A DNA stretch of 12,927 nt from NCBI GenBank assembly GCA_947166205.1, contig CAMVDI010000032.1, positions 1 to 12,927 on the forward strand, written 5' to 3'. The notes under the pieces are model-generated. The model searched no databases. It was given only the letters and a program-made list of their open reading frames with translations, and was not told the DNA's origin. This stretch comes from an uncultured Clostridia bacterium. Lineage in GTDB: Bacteria > Bacillota_A > Clostridia > Christensenellales > Aristaeellaceae. Positions 1 to 7,379 of the stretch are shown here, piece by piece; the stretch's first letter is position 1; each line of letters begins with the position of its first letter. Made by a program: the position numbers and the translations under genes.

Positions 1-23
1 CCTACACGACTCTCTTCCGATCT
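1..23 (+). other. Illumina TruSeq adapter remnant at contig end (non-biological)
   Basis: The first 23 bases match the 3' end of the Illumina TruSeq universal adapter at 22 of 23 positions. The only difference is T instead of G at base 11; bases 12-23 read CTCTTCCGATCT, the adapter's exact terminus. The match begins at base 1 and stops where the GC-rich genomic sequence begins, as expected for an untrimmed read end assembled into a contig edge. The polC frame stays open through it, so automatic annotation could add about seven false residues ending in LFRS to the polymerase. The adapter sequence is recalled from memory, but the match is too long for chance. Confidence 0.95.
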
Positions 24-3000
24 CAGGAGCGCGCAGCCGGGACGGCGAAGCGGGCGCCGGCGGCGGGAAAGGAAAAGCGCGCCGGGACCGTGGCGCCGGG
101 GAAGGACGGAAGCGCCGCGGAAGGCCGGAAGGGACTCCCGGAAGCCGGAGCCGCGGAGCGGGCCGCCAGGGGGACGATCCTGGGCCGGAGCATCGCGGAG
201 CGGCCCACGGAGATCCGGCAGCTGACGGCGGAGAGCGGGCTGACGGTGATTCAGGGGGATGTTTTCCTCACGGAGACGAAGGAACTGAAGGGCGGGGAGA
301 CCCTGCTGGTGACCTTTGCCGTGACGGATTACACATCCTCCGTGGTCTGCAAGGTGTTCATGCGGTACCGGGCCCGGCGGGGCCGCGGGGCCGGGGCGGA
401 GAGCCAGACGCCCATCACCGACGAGGAACGCCGGGCGGTATGGGAGAAGGCGGAGCGGATTCAGAAGGGCATGAACGTCCGGGTGCGGGGAGAATGCCAG
501 TACGATTCCTATTCCCGGGAGCTGGCGATCATGGCCCGGGACATCGTCGAAATGGAGCGGGAGGAGCGGCAGGATACCGCGGAGGAGAAGCGGGTCGAGC
601 TGCACATGCACACCAACATGTCCACCATGGACGCGCTGACGCCGGCGGAGGACCTGATCGCCCGGGCCGTGAAATGGGGGCATCCCGCCGTGGCGATCAC
701 GGATCACGGCGTGCTGCAGAGCTTTCCGGCGGCCTTCCGGGCGGCAAAGGGAAAGATCAAGCTGATCCCTGGATGCGAGGGATACCTGACCGACGAGCGG
801 GAGATCGTGGAGCGGGCGTCGGAGGACCCGTACGACGGGCCCATCGTCGTGCTGGACTTTGAAAGCACCGGGCTGAGCACGGCCAGCGCCCGGATCATCG
901 AGATCGGCGCTGTCCGGCTGGAAAAAGGAACCATTGTCGATACCTTTGAGGAGCTGGTGGACCCGGGAGAGATGCTGAAGCCGAAGATCACGGAGGTCAC
1001 GGGGATCACCGACAGCATGCTCAGCGGGAAGCCCCGGGCGGAGGAGGCGCTGCCCCGGCTGCTCCGCTTCATCGGGAACTGCCCCATTGCCGCCCACAAC
1101 AGCGCTTTTGACGCCGCGCTGCTGCGGGCGGAGCTGAAACGGATCGGCGGGAAATTTGACCGACCGGTGCTGGACACGCTGACGATGGCGCGGAAGCTCT
1201 ATCCGGAGATGAAATCCTTCAAGCTGAAAACCCTCTGCAAGCATCTGGGGGTCAGCCTGAAAAACGCCCACCGGGCGGTGCACGACGCCGCGGCGACGGC
1301 CCATTGCCTGGCGCGGATGTTCGGGGATGTGGCGGAGCTGCATCCGGAGATCCGGACCTACGTGGATCTGAACCGGGGGCTGCGGGGCGGCGCCATCGGG
1401 AGCAGCTGGCATATCATCCTGCTGGCGAAGAGCCGGCAGGGGCTGGTGAACTTGAACCGGCTGGTGACCATCAGCCATCTGGAATACTTCCGGCGGCAGC
1501 CCCATATGCCCCGGGAGGTCATTCAGAAATACCGGGAAGGCCTGATCCTGGGCAGCGCCTGCGAGGCGGGGGAACTGTTCCGCGCGGTGCTGGCCGGGGA
1601 GGAGATGGACCGGCTGAAGGAGATTGCGTCCTTCTACGACTATCTGGAGATCCAGCCCATCGGAAACAACGCCTTTCTGATCCGGGAGGATTATGTCAAA
1701 ACGGAAGAGGATCTGCGGAATCTGAACCGGGTCATCGTCCGGCTGGGCGAGGAGCTGGGCAAGCCCGTGGTGGCCACGGGGGACGTCCATTTTATGGATC
1801 CGAAGGACGCGGTGGGCCGCGCGGTGATCCAGGCGGGCATGGACTATGACGACGCGGATCAGCAGCCGCCGCTGTATTTCAAAACCACGGATGAGATGCT
1901 GCGGGAGTTCGCGTATCTGGGGGAGGAAAAGGCCCGGGAAGTGGTGATTGAGAACCCCCGGAAGATTGCGGACATGGTGGGGGAAATCAGCCTTTTCCCG
2001 AAGCATCCCCGGGGAGAGGATACGTTCCAGCCCTTCTGGCCGGACGCGGAGGACAATATTCAGCGGATGACCTGGGACACGGCGGAGGAGATGTACGGAA
2101 ATCCCCTGCCGGAGATCGTCGAGGCCCGGCTGAAGAAAGAGCTGAAATCCATCGTCGGATACGGATACTGCACCCTGTACAACATCGCGGAGCGGCTGGT
2201 TTCCAGGTCCCTGGAGGACGGGTATCTGGTGGGATCCCGGGGCTCCGTCGGCTCCAGCCTGGTGGCGCGGATGTGCGGCATCACCGAGGTGAATGCCCTG
2301 CCGCCCCACTACAGATGCCCCCGGTGCCGGAAGGGATACTTTGACGTGGACAAAAGCAGATATCACGTGGGGGTGGACCTGCCGGACCGGAACTGTCCGG
2401 AATGCGGGCAGCAGATGGTCAAGGACGGATTCGACATTCCCTTCGAGGTGTTTCTGGGGTTCGAGGGGGACAAGGTGCCGGATATTGACCTGAACTTCTC
2501 CGGAGAGTATCAGAACCGGGCCCACCACTATGTGGAGGAGCTGTTCGGGCGGGATCATGTTTTCCGGGCGGGAACCATCTCCGGACTGGCGGAAAAGACG
2601 GCCTACGGATACGCGACCCATTATCTGGAGGAGAGGGGAATCCAGGCGGGGAACGCCGAAAAAACGCGGCTGGCCGAAGCCTGCACCGGAGTCAAGCGCA
2701 CCACGGGGCAGCATCCGGGCGGAATGGTCGTGGTGCCCCGGGAGTACGATATCTGCGAGTTTACGGCGGTGCAGCACCCGGCGGACGATCTGGAGAGCGA
2801 TTTCACGACCACCCACTTCGACTTCAACTCCATGCACGACATCCTGGTGAAGCTGGACTGTCTGGGACACGATGATCCCACCATGATGCATGAACTGGAG
2901 AAGATCACGGGGGTGAATTTTAAGGAGGTGCCGCTGGACGATCCGGGGGTCCGGAGCCTGTTCACCTCCCCGGCGGCCATGGGTGTCACCCAGGAGGAGA

Positions 3001-3896
3001 TTCTCTGCAACACGGGAACCTACGGCGTTCCGGAGTTCGGCACCGAATTCGTCCGGGGCATGCTGCAGGATACCAGGCCGAGCACGATGGAGGAGCTGCT
3101 GCGGATCTCGGGCCTGAGCCACGGGACGGACGTGTGGCTGGGGAATGCCAAGGATATTATCAACGCGGGCATCGCCACGCTGAGCGAATGCGTATGCTGC
3201 CGGGACGACATCATGAACTATCTCATGGACAAGGGGGTCAGGCCGAAGACGGCCTTCACCACCATGGAAAGCGTCCGGAAGGGCAAGGGGCTGAAGCCGG
3301 AGATGGAGCAGGCCATGATCGAGGCCGGGGTGCCGGAATGGTTCATGGACAGCTGCAAAAAGATCAAGTACATGTTCCCCAAGGGGCACGCGGTGGCCTA
3401 TGTGACCATGAGCCTGCGGGTGGCGTGGTTCAAGCTGCACGAGCCGCTGGCCTATTACTGCGCGTACTTCACCGTGCGGGGGGACGGCTTTGACGCGGGA
3501 ACGATGATCCTGAGCCCGGACACATGCCGGGAAAGGATCCGGGAAATCCGGAACATGGAGAAGCCCGGGGCCAGGGAAAAGGATATTGCCACCTGCCTGG
3601 AGCTGGTGCTGGAAATGAACTCCCGGGGGATCCGGTTCCTGCCGGTGGACCTGTACCGGAGCGAGGTGAGCCGCTTCAAGATCGAGGACGGAAACATCCG
3701 GTGCCCGTTCACCAGCCTCAGCGGCCTGGGGGAGAGCGCCGCGGCGGGCATCGTCCAGGCACGGGAACAGGGAGCGTTTCTGTCCGTGGAGGACCTGCGC
3801 CAGAGAAGCAGGGTCGGCGCGGGCACCATCGAGACCCTGCGGGCCAACGGGGCCCTGGAAGGGCTGAGCGAAACCAGCCAGATCAGCATGTTCTGA
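24..3896 (+). CDS. polC: DNA polymerase III alpha subunit, PolC type (5'-truncated)
   Basis: Replicative DNA polymerase with built-in 3'-5' proofreading, characteristic of Firmicutes. Residues are numbered from the GTG at base 90, used only as a reference. An Ala/Gly/Arg/Lys-rich linker is followed by an OB fold (about 50-160), a PHP domain from 169 (VELHMHTN) and an inserted DEDD exonuclease (about 250-415). The exonuclease shows DFE at 256-258, AHNSAFD and HRAVHDA. The polymerase core has a zinc finger (Cys743, 746, 769, 772), PDIDLNFSG with catalytic Asp798 and Asp800, TTGQHPGG, and a third catalytic Asp923 in KLDCLG. The protein ends in QISMF, a beta-clamp-binding motif. Bacillus-type PolC is about 1440 residues; as I recall, its catalytic aspartates sit about 175 residues further in, so roughly 150 N-terminal residues lie beyond the contig edge. 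The frame is open from base 24 and GTG 90 has no good Shine-Dalgarno, so it is not the true start. A DivIC-like gene follows after 19 bp. Confidence 0.96.
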   Translation, partial: QERAAGTAKRAPAAGKEKRAGTVAPGKDGSAAEGRKGLPEAGAAERAARGTILGRSIAERPTEIRQLTAESGLTVIQGDVFLTETKELKGGETLLVTFAVTDYTSSVVCKVFMRYRARRGRGAGAESQTPITDEERRAVWEKAERIQKGMNVRVRGECQYDSYSRELAIMARDIVEMEREERQDTAEEKRVELHMHTNMSTMDALTPAEDLIARAVKWGHPAVAITDHGVLQSFPAAFRAAKGKIKLIPGCEGYLTDEREIVERASEDPYDGPIVVLDFESTGLSTASARIIEIGAVRLEKGTIVDTFEELVDPGEMLKPKITEVTGITDSMLSGKPRAEEALPRLLRFIGNCPIAAHNSAFDAALLRAELKRIGGKFDRPVLDTLTMARKLYPEMKSFKLKTLCKHLGVSLKNAHRAVHDAAATAHCLARMFGDVAELHPEIRTYVDLNRGLRGGAIGSSWHIILLAKSRQGLVNLNRLVTISHLEYFRRQPHMPREVIQKYREGLILGSACEAGELFRAVLAGEEMDRLKEIASFYDYLEIQPIGNNAFLIREDYVKTEEDLRNLNRVIVRLGEELGKPVVATGDVHFMDPKDAVGRAVIQAGMDYDDADQQPPLYFKTTDEMLREFAYLGEEKAREVVIENPRKIADMVGEISLFPKHPRGEDTFQPFWPDAEDNIQRMTWDTAEEMYGNPLPEIVEARLKKELKSIVGYGYCTLYNIAERLVSRSLEDGYLVGSRGSVGSSLVARMCGITEVNALPPHYRCPRCRKGYFDVDKSRYHVGVDLPDRNCPECGQQMVKDGFDIPFEVFLGFEGDKVPDIDLNFSGEYQNRAHHYVEELFGRDHVFRAGTISGLAEKTAYGYATHYLEERGIQAGNAEKTRLAEACTGVKRTTGQHPGGMVVVPREYDICEFTAVQHPADDLESDFTTTHFDFNSMHDILVKLDCLGHDDPTMMHELEKITGVNFKEVPLDDPGVRSLFTSPAAMGVTQEEILCNTGTYGVPEFGTEFVRGMLQDTRPSTMEELLRISGLSHGTDVWLGNAKDIINAGIATLSECVCCRDDIMNYLMDKGVRPKTAFTTMESVRKGKGLKPEMEQAMIEAGVPEWFMDSCKKIKYMFPKGHAVAYVTMSLRVAWFKLHEPLAYYCAYFTVRGDGFDAGTMILSPDTCRERIREIRNMEKPGAREKDIATCLELVLEMNSRGIRFLPVDLYRSEVSRFKIEDGNIRCPFTSLSGLGESAAAGIVQAREQGAFLSVEDLRQRSRVGAGTIETLRANGALEGLSETSQISMF

Positions 3897-3915
3897 GAAA
3901 GAAAGGAGAGCGGGC

Positions 3916-4254
3916 ATGAAAAAGACCATGAACTACCGGACGATGGCGTGGATCGCCGGGGGTATGGTGGCGATATTCCTGATTCTGTACGGAATCGGCG
4001 CCTCCCGGCTGGAGGAGAAAAAGCAGGAGGTCTCCGCGCTGCAGGGGACGCTGACGCAGCTGGAGTCGGGAAACACGGCCATGGAGGCGGAGCTCAGCCA
4101 GGTGGAGACGGAGGAATACGTGGTCGCCAGCGCCATGACGAACTACGCTTTCATGAACCGGAACGACCTGCGGTTCCGGTTCTCGAATCCGGAAGCGCTG
4201 TACGCCTATACGGAGGAGGAGCTGAAGATCCTGATGGAGGAAACGACGGACTGA
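3916..4254 (+). CDS. DivIC/FtsB-like bitopic septum-formation protein
   Basis: A 112-residue protein with a short cytoplasmic N terminus, one membrane segment (about residues 10-28, MAWIAGGMVAIFLILYGIGA) and then a predicted coiled coil (about 31-66, rich in E, Q, K and L). The last 45 residues form a short acidic tail. This is the plan of DivIC/FtsB/FtsL proteins, which recruit and regulate septal peptidoglycan synthesis at the division site. No highly specific motif is visible, so the family call rests on architecture, size and context: clostridial divIC genes often lie just upstream of a Ppx/GppA phosphatase gene, as here. The start is well supported by AAAGGAG at 3902-3908, 7 nt before ATG 3916. 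The gene begins 19 bp after polC and probably shares its transcript. Another small coiled-coil membrane protein remains possible. Confidence 0.6.
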   Translation: MKKTMNYRTMAWIAGGMVAIFLILYGIGASRLEEKKQEVSALQGTLTQLESGNTAMEAELSQVETEEYVVASAMTNYAFMNRNDLRFRFSNPEALYAYTEEELKILMEETTD

Positions 4255-4311
4255 TCCGGGAAAACGACGGAGGACGGACGCTGCAGGGACGGAAACAGGC
4301 AGGAGGCTCTC

Positions 4312-5220
4312 ATGCGGAAAGTGGCAGTGATCGGGATCGGATCCAACTCGGTGCGGATGCTGATGGCGGAAGTCGGGACGGAGGGATTCCGCCGGCTGAT
4401 GCGGGATCGGGAAGGCACACGGCTGTTTGCCGGGCTGGATGAGCGACGGATGCTGAGCGGGGAAAGCATGGAGAAGACGGCGGCGGCCGCCGGGAGAATG
4501 GCGGAATCCGCCCGGAAGGCGGGCGCGGAAGCGGTGCATATCTTCGCCACCAGCGCCAGCCGGGATGCCCGGAACGGGGAGGCTTTTCTGGAGAAGGTCC
4601 GGGAGCGGACGGGCGCGGAGCCGGAGATCGTGACCGGCGAGGAAGAGGCGGTGCTGAGCTTTCTGGGCGCTGCGGACGGCGTGCCGGAAGGACAGACCTG
4701 CGGCGTCATCGATATCGGGGGCGGAAGCACGGAGATCGTCACCGGGGACAGCCGGGGCATCGGACGGGCTGTTTCCTGTCAGGTTGGGGCGGTGCGGCTT
4801 TTCAGGATGATCGAGATCCTGCGGAAGGAGGATATGGCCGTCGCCGAGGCGGCGGCGGAGGACATCCTGCGGGAGAAGTGGGAGACGACCCGGGGGGAAC
4901 CCCCGGAGAGATGGATCGGAACGGGCGGGACGTTTACGGCGCTGGCGGCGCTGGTGCGCGGCGTGCCGTGGACGGACCGGACGTATACCCAGGGGACCCG
5001 GCTGCCCCGGGCGCGGATCCGGGAGATCGGGGAAAAGCTGGCGGGCATGACCCCGGAGGAGCGGCTGAAGCTGGAGGGACTGCAGCCCAGCCGGGCGGAC
5101 ATCGTGGTTCACGGGATCTGCATCCTGCTGGCGGCTATGAAGATGCTGGAAACGGAGGAGATCACGGTCAGCGAATACGGAAACCTGGACGGGTATCTCC
5201 GCAGCCATTACAGTCTGTAA
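4312..5220 (+). CDS. Ppx/GppA family phosphatase
   Basis: A 302-residue, single-module member of the exopolyphosphatase/guanosine-pentaphosphate phosphatase family (actin/ASKHA fold). Members release phosphate from polyphosphate or convert pppGpp to ppGpp in the cytoplasm. The motifs appear in order: the first phosphate-binding loop GIGSNSVRML (8-17), ATSASRDARN (79-88), GEEEA (109-113, with the expected catalytic Glu), the second phosphate loop GVIDIGGGSTEI (131-142), WIGTGGTFTALAAL (201-214), the RAD helix (261-263), and a C-terminal VSEYGNLDGYL resembling the usual SxxGLREG. The length fits the short clostridial/actinobacterial form, which lacks the long C-terminal extension of E. coli Ppx. 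AGGAGG at 4301-4306, 5 nt before ATG 4312, fixes the start. It lies 57 bp after the DivIC-like gene with no terminator between. Sequence alone cannot separate Ppx from GppA activity. No U-rich terminator is visible directly after its stop. Confidence 0.93.
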   Translation: MRKVAVIGIGSNSVRMLMAEVGTEGFRRLMRDREGTRLFAGLDERRMLSGESMEKTAAAAGRMAESARKAGAEAVHIFATSASRDARNGEAFLEKVRERTGAEPEIVTGEEEAVLSFLGAADGVPEGQTCGVIDIGGGSTEIVTGDSRGIGRAVSCQVGAVRLFRMIEILRKEDMAVAEAAAEDILREKWETTRGEPPERWIGTGGTFTALAALVRGVPWTDRTYTQGTRLPRARIREIGEKLAGMTPEERLKLEGLQPSRADIVVHGICILLAAMKMLETEEITVSEYGNLDGYLRSHYSL

Positions 5221-5293
5221 CGGCCCTTCCGTCCGGGACGGGTGCCCATGACCGGGCGACAGGAATTTTCCCGCGGATGGACAGTCCACATCG

Positions 5294-5451
5294 GCATGGG
5301 CAGCGGGACCCGATGAAGCGATTCAACGCGCGGAGCCGCGTCCCGTCTATTGGGGAAACCCCTCAATCGCCCCTGCGGAGCGCATAAAAACAGGGCTTTT
5401 CCGTTTTTCGGAAAAGCCCTCGCTTCATCGGGTCCCGGTTCGATGCCCATG
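5294..5451. other. Nested inverted-repeat element, possible four-way-junction RNA or palindromic repeat
   Basis: This lies in the 294-bp gap between the convergent phosphatase and nitroreductase genes. A perfect 17-bp inverted repeat pairs 5304-5320 with 5421-5437, and after a short asymmetric gap an 8-bp extension pairs 5295-5302 (CATGGGCA) with 5444-5451. Inside are three smaller hairpins: 5326-5330 with 5337-5341; 5349-5355 with 5359-5367 (GGGG/CCCC plus ATT/AAT, 2-nt bulge); and a perfect 12-bp stem, 5392-5403 with 5409-5420. The last stem ends exactly where the outer right arm begins, so the two could stack coaxially. A competing copy of TGCCCATG at 5243-5250 could also pair with 5295-5302. 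No ORF explains the region. It could be a 3'-UTR structure, a small RNA or a REPIN/MITE-like repeat; the sequence does not decide between them. Confidence 0.6.
5386..5420 (-). terminator. Intrinsic terminator of the nitroreductase gene
   Basis: A perfect 12-bp stem (5392-5403 with 5409-5420) and a 5-nt loop are followed, reading the minus strand, by G and five T's (5390-5386). There is no T-run on the plus-strand side, so as an intrinsic terminator it serves minus-strand transcripts only. It lies about 95 bp past the nitroreductase stop and forms one arm of the nested element at 5294-5451. Confidence 0.8.
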
Positions 5452-5514
5452 AAACAGATCCGTGAGGCCGGCGCGGCGTCAGGTTCAGCCGGTGGGATTC
5501 CGCGCTGCCGGATG

Positions 5515-6057
5515 TCACAGTCTGCTGATCTTCTCCGGACGCTTTTCATGCGCGTCCTTGGTGTCCGCGGCGTAACCGAGCGAAACAGCGATCACAAAAT
5601 CGTATCCTTCCGGGCAATGGAGCTTCCGCTTCAGTTCTTCCGCCTTTTCTCCGAAAAAGGCCGGTTTGGGCAGGCCAAGAATCACGCTGCCGATACCAAG
5701 GCTCCCGGCGGCCAGGGAGATGTTCTCCACGGCGATTCCGCAATCCACCGGCGCCCAGGGATTGTCCCTGTCCCCGAAGATGAATATGACGGTCGGCGCG
5801 TGATAGAACATCTGAAAGCCCGGATCCGCGAAACGGGGACTGCCGCCTTTGCCCGTGGCCAGCGCCGCCGCGTCATGAACCTCCTGAATCAGGGCTGCAT
5901 CCTGGCAAACGGTGAAATGCCAGGGCTGGAGATTTCTGGCGCTGGGCGATTCCAGCGCCGCGTTCAGAATCCGGTCCAGAATCTCTTCCGGGATCTGGTC
6001 GGCCCTGTACGCCCTGTGTGATCTGCGATCTGAGATAACCTGCAGCGTTTCCATCAT
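5515..6057 (-). CDS. Nitroreductase family FMN-dependent oxidoreductase
   Basis: A 180-residue protein of the small nitroreductase family, homodimeric flavoenzymes that use NAD(P)H to reduce nitroaromatics, quinones or other acceptors. Its physiological substrate cannot be read from sequence. The N terminus has the FMN-phosphate motif RRSHRAYR (11-18), then the family signature SPSARNLQPWHF (37-48). DCGIAVENISLAAGSLGIGS (105-124) is the central helix, followed by the nucleotide-facing segment GLPK (128-131) and YDFVIAVSLGYA (152-163), and the protein ends in the usual KRP-type tail (172-174). The length is typical and nothing looks broken. Two ATGs occur in tandem (6055-6057 and 6052-6054). 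AGGAGG ends 5 nt before the first and 8 nt before the second, so the start could be one codon later. The DegV gene lies 181 bp upstream on the same strand, with a weak terminator between. I found no convincing promoter of its own. Confidence 0.92.
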   Translation of the reverse strand: MMETLQVISDRRSHRAYRADQIPEEILDRILNAALESPSARNLQPWHFTVCQDAALIQEVHDAAALATGKGGSPRFADPGFQMFYHAPTVIFIFGDRDNPWAPVDCGIAVENISLAAGSLGIGSVILGLPKPAFFGEKAEELKRKLHCPEGYDFVIAVSLGYAADTKDAHEKRPEKISRL

Positions 6058-6163
6058 CCGATCCTCCTTCTCAGTATCCTTTTCTTTCGTTCCCGCATCC
6101 CATTTGCGTCTCGTTCAAGGAGAACAGTCTTCTTCCTTCCGGCCGGAACCCGTTCCGGACCAT

Positions 6164-6190
6164 GAAGAAAGCGGAGCCGGAACTCCGCTT
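6164..6190 (-). terminator. Weak candidate terminator after the degV gene
   Basis: An 8-bp stem (6169-6176 with 6183-6190) and a 6-nt loop, followed on the minus strand by the imperfect T-tract TTTCTTC. It lies 49 bp beyond the DegV stop. The broken T-run suggests partial termination, which would let some transcription continue into the nitroreductase gene. A second hairpin (6143-6148 with 6153-6158) lies further along without any T-run. Confidence 0.5.
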
Positions 6191-6238
6191 ATCTCAGGGA
6201 CACGGCCCGGAAGGACGGCAGAAAGCCGCATGACAGGA

Positions 6239-7108
6239 TCAGACGGTTCTTTCCTTCCCCAGGAAGGTGATGGCCAGGGTGCCGGGGCCGCAGTGGGCGC
6301 CGATCACCGGGCCGATGGGATAAATCCGGATATCCAGACCGGGAATCCGCTTCAGCGCCAGGGCCTTCAGCTCCTCCGCGTCGGCGGGGACGTCCGCGTG
6401 CAGCACGATGACAGGGCTCTCCGCCGGATCCGGCTCATATTCCGCCAGCTTGTCCACCAGCGCGTTCATGGCCTTCCTGCGTCCGCGGACCTTGTCCACG
6501 CTCTGGAGGGACCCGTCCCGCGCCTCGGTGATGATGGGCTTGATGTCCAGCATGGAGCCGAAGGCCGCGGCCGTGGGCGAGATGCGCCCGCCGCGCTTGA
6601 GGTATTTCAGATCATCCACCGTGAACCAGCCCTGGGCCCGGAGCTTGTTCGCCTCCAGCCAGGCGGCGACCTCCTCGATGGGGGCGCCGGCGCGGTACTT
6701 CTCGTGCGCCTTCAGGGCCAGCAGCGTCAGGGGCGTTGAGATGGAAAGGGTATCCACAACGATGAACTTCCGGTCCGGATACTTCTTCAAAAGCTTCTCC
6801 CGGGCGGAATAGACGCACTGGATGGTGCTGCTCAGCTTGCTGGAGAAGGCGACGAAAAGGAGATCCTTTTCCCGCAGGATCGGCTCGAAATAATCCAGAT
6901 AGGTGGGCTCGTTCAGCGCGGAGGTCACCGGGACCGCGCCGTTCCGCATCCGGTCAAAATAGCTTTTGTGGTCCAGCGTCTGGCCCAGATCGTCAAAGTA
7001 TTCCTTTCCTTCCATGGCGTAGGGCATGTAGACAACGGGAATATCGTACTTCGCTTTCAGCTCATAGGGCAGATCGCTGTCGCTGTCCATCATAAAAACG
7101 TAATCCAT
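6239..7108 (-). CDS. DegV family (FakB-like) fatty-acid-binding protein
   Basis: A 289-residue DegV/FakB protein, the usual size. FakB proteins bind a fatty acid and present it to the kinase FakA, which makes acyl-phosphate for phospholipid synthesis; many DegV paralogs have no tested role. The motifs are in order: DSDSDLP (8-14), VTSALNEP (61-68, the usual TSQPS position, with Thr62 and Ser63 kept and Gln replaced by Ala), FSSKLSSTIQ (88-97, where many members read SGLSGTYQ), VVDTLS (117-122), VDDLKYLKRGGRIS (164-177), LDIKPII (187-193), and the C-terminal GPVIGAHCGPG (266-276) with His272. No fakA-like gene is in the window, so the kinase partner would be encoded elsewhere. AGGAGG, 7 nt before ATG 7108, supports the start. 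The gene is divergent from the YbjN-like gene. The variant residues in two signature loops suggest a diverged paralog. Confidence 0.93.
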   Translation of the reverse strand: MDYVFMMDSDSDLPYELKAKYDIPVVYMPYAMEGKEYFDDLGQTLDHKSYFDRMRNGAVPVTSALNEPTYLDYFEPILREKDLLFVAFSSKLSSTIQCVYSAREKLLKKYPDRKFIVVDTLSISTPLTLLALKAHEKYRAGAPIEEVAAWLEANKLRAQGWFTVDDLKYLKRGGRISPTAAAFGSMLDIKPIITEARDGSLQSVDKVRGRRKAMNALVDKLAEYEPDPAESPVIVLHADVPADAEELKALALKRIPGLDIRIYPIGPVIGAHCGPGTLAITFLGKERTV

Positions 7109-7176
7109 TCCGCTTCCTCCTCGGCGAAAACGTGATCCTTTGCCGCGGACGCTCTCCGCGGACCTCCATGGGGAAA

Positions 7177-7205
7177 ATTATAAAGCACTCGGAATGAAAA
7201 AACAA
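7177..7205 (-). promoter_or_regulatory. Probable sigma-A promoter of degV
   Basis: On the minus strand, a perfect -10 TATAAT (7182-7177) lies 17 bp from TTGTTT (7205-7200), which matches only the first three bases of the -35 consensus. Transcription would begin near 7170, giving a leader of about 60 nt. That leader contains a 7-bp hairpin (7143-7149 with 7155-7161, CCGCGGA/TCCGCGG, loop CGCTC) upstream of the ribosome-binding site; its role is unknown. Confidence 0.55.
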
Positions 7206-7291
7206 GTCCGGCCCGGTATAAATGCAGTAAATACACGGAAAAACCCGGCCCGCCCCGGGCGCGGAAAGCCGCCGGAGGGTTAAAAAAACGC

Positions 7292-7321
7292 TTGACACGG
7301 AAAAAGAAGTCCATATATAAT
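7292..7321 (+). promoter_or_regulatory. Strong sigma-A promoter of the secreted YbjN-like gene
   Basis: TTGACA (7292-7297) and TATAAT (7316-7321) both match consensus perfectly, with an 18-bp spacer and an A-rich run just upstream (7282-7288). Transcription should start near 7328. The in-frame ATG at 7320 overlaps the -10 box, so it cannot be the start of the gene. No obvious operator dyad overlaps these boxes. The rest of the 271-bp divergent gap (7109-7379) holds only this promoter, the degV promoter and the degV leader hairpin. Confidence 0.85.
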
Positions 7322-7379
7322 GAGTCAACGGCTTTCAGCCTGGTATGGAAAAAAGGAAAGAAAGGATTGGTGTCTGTTT

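Noticed and set aside
90..92. GTG 90 as the real start of polC
   Set aside because: The frame is open back to the adapter junction, no Shine-Dalgarno precedes it, and the product lacks the N-terminal region that PolC proteins have.
5221..5280. Terminator directly after the phosphatase gene
   Set aside because: A small palindrome (CCGTCC/GGACGG) is present near 5229-5241, but no T-run follows, so an intrinsic terminator is not supported.
3883..5289. A 468-codon minus-strand open frame across the DivIC-like and phosphatase genes
   Set aside because: Low-complexity Pro/Arg/His-rich translation with no motif; both plus-strand genes have good ribosome-binding sites and clear family features.
5304..5437. 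Insertion sequence or MITE with terminal inverted repeats
   Set aside because: There is no transposase and no visible target-site duplication on either side. I kept it as a structured element and not as a mobile element.
5350..6021. Plus-strand open frame of 223 codons across the nitroreductase region
   Set aside because: It is antisense to an intact nitroreductase gene and crosses the structured intergenic element; its translation has no recognisable domain.
7320..7379. ATG 7320 as the start of the secreted protein
   Set aside because: It overlaps the -10 box of a perfect-hexamer promoter, so it would not be in the mRNA, and it would bury the signal peptide behind 20 charged and polar residues.
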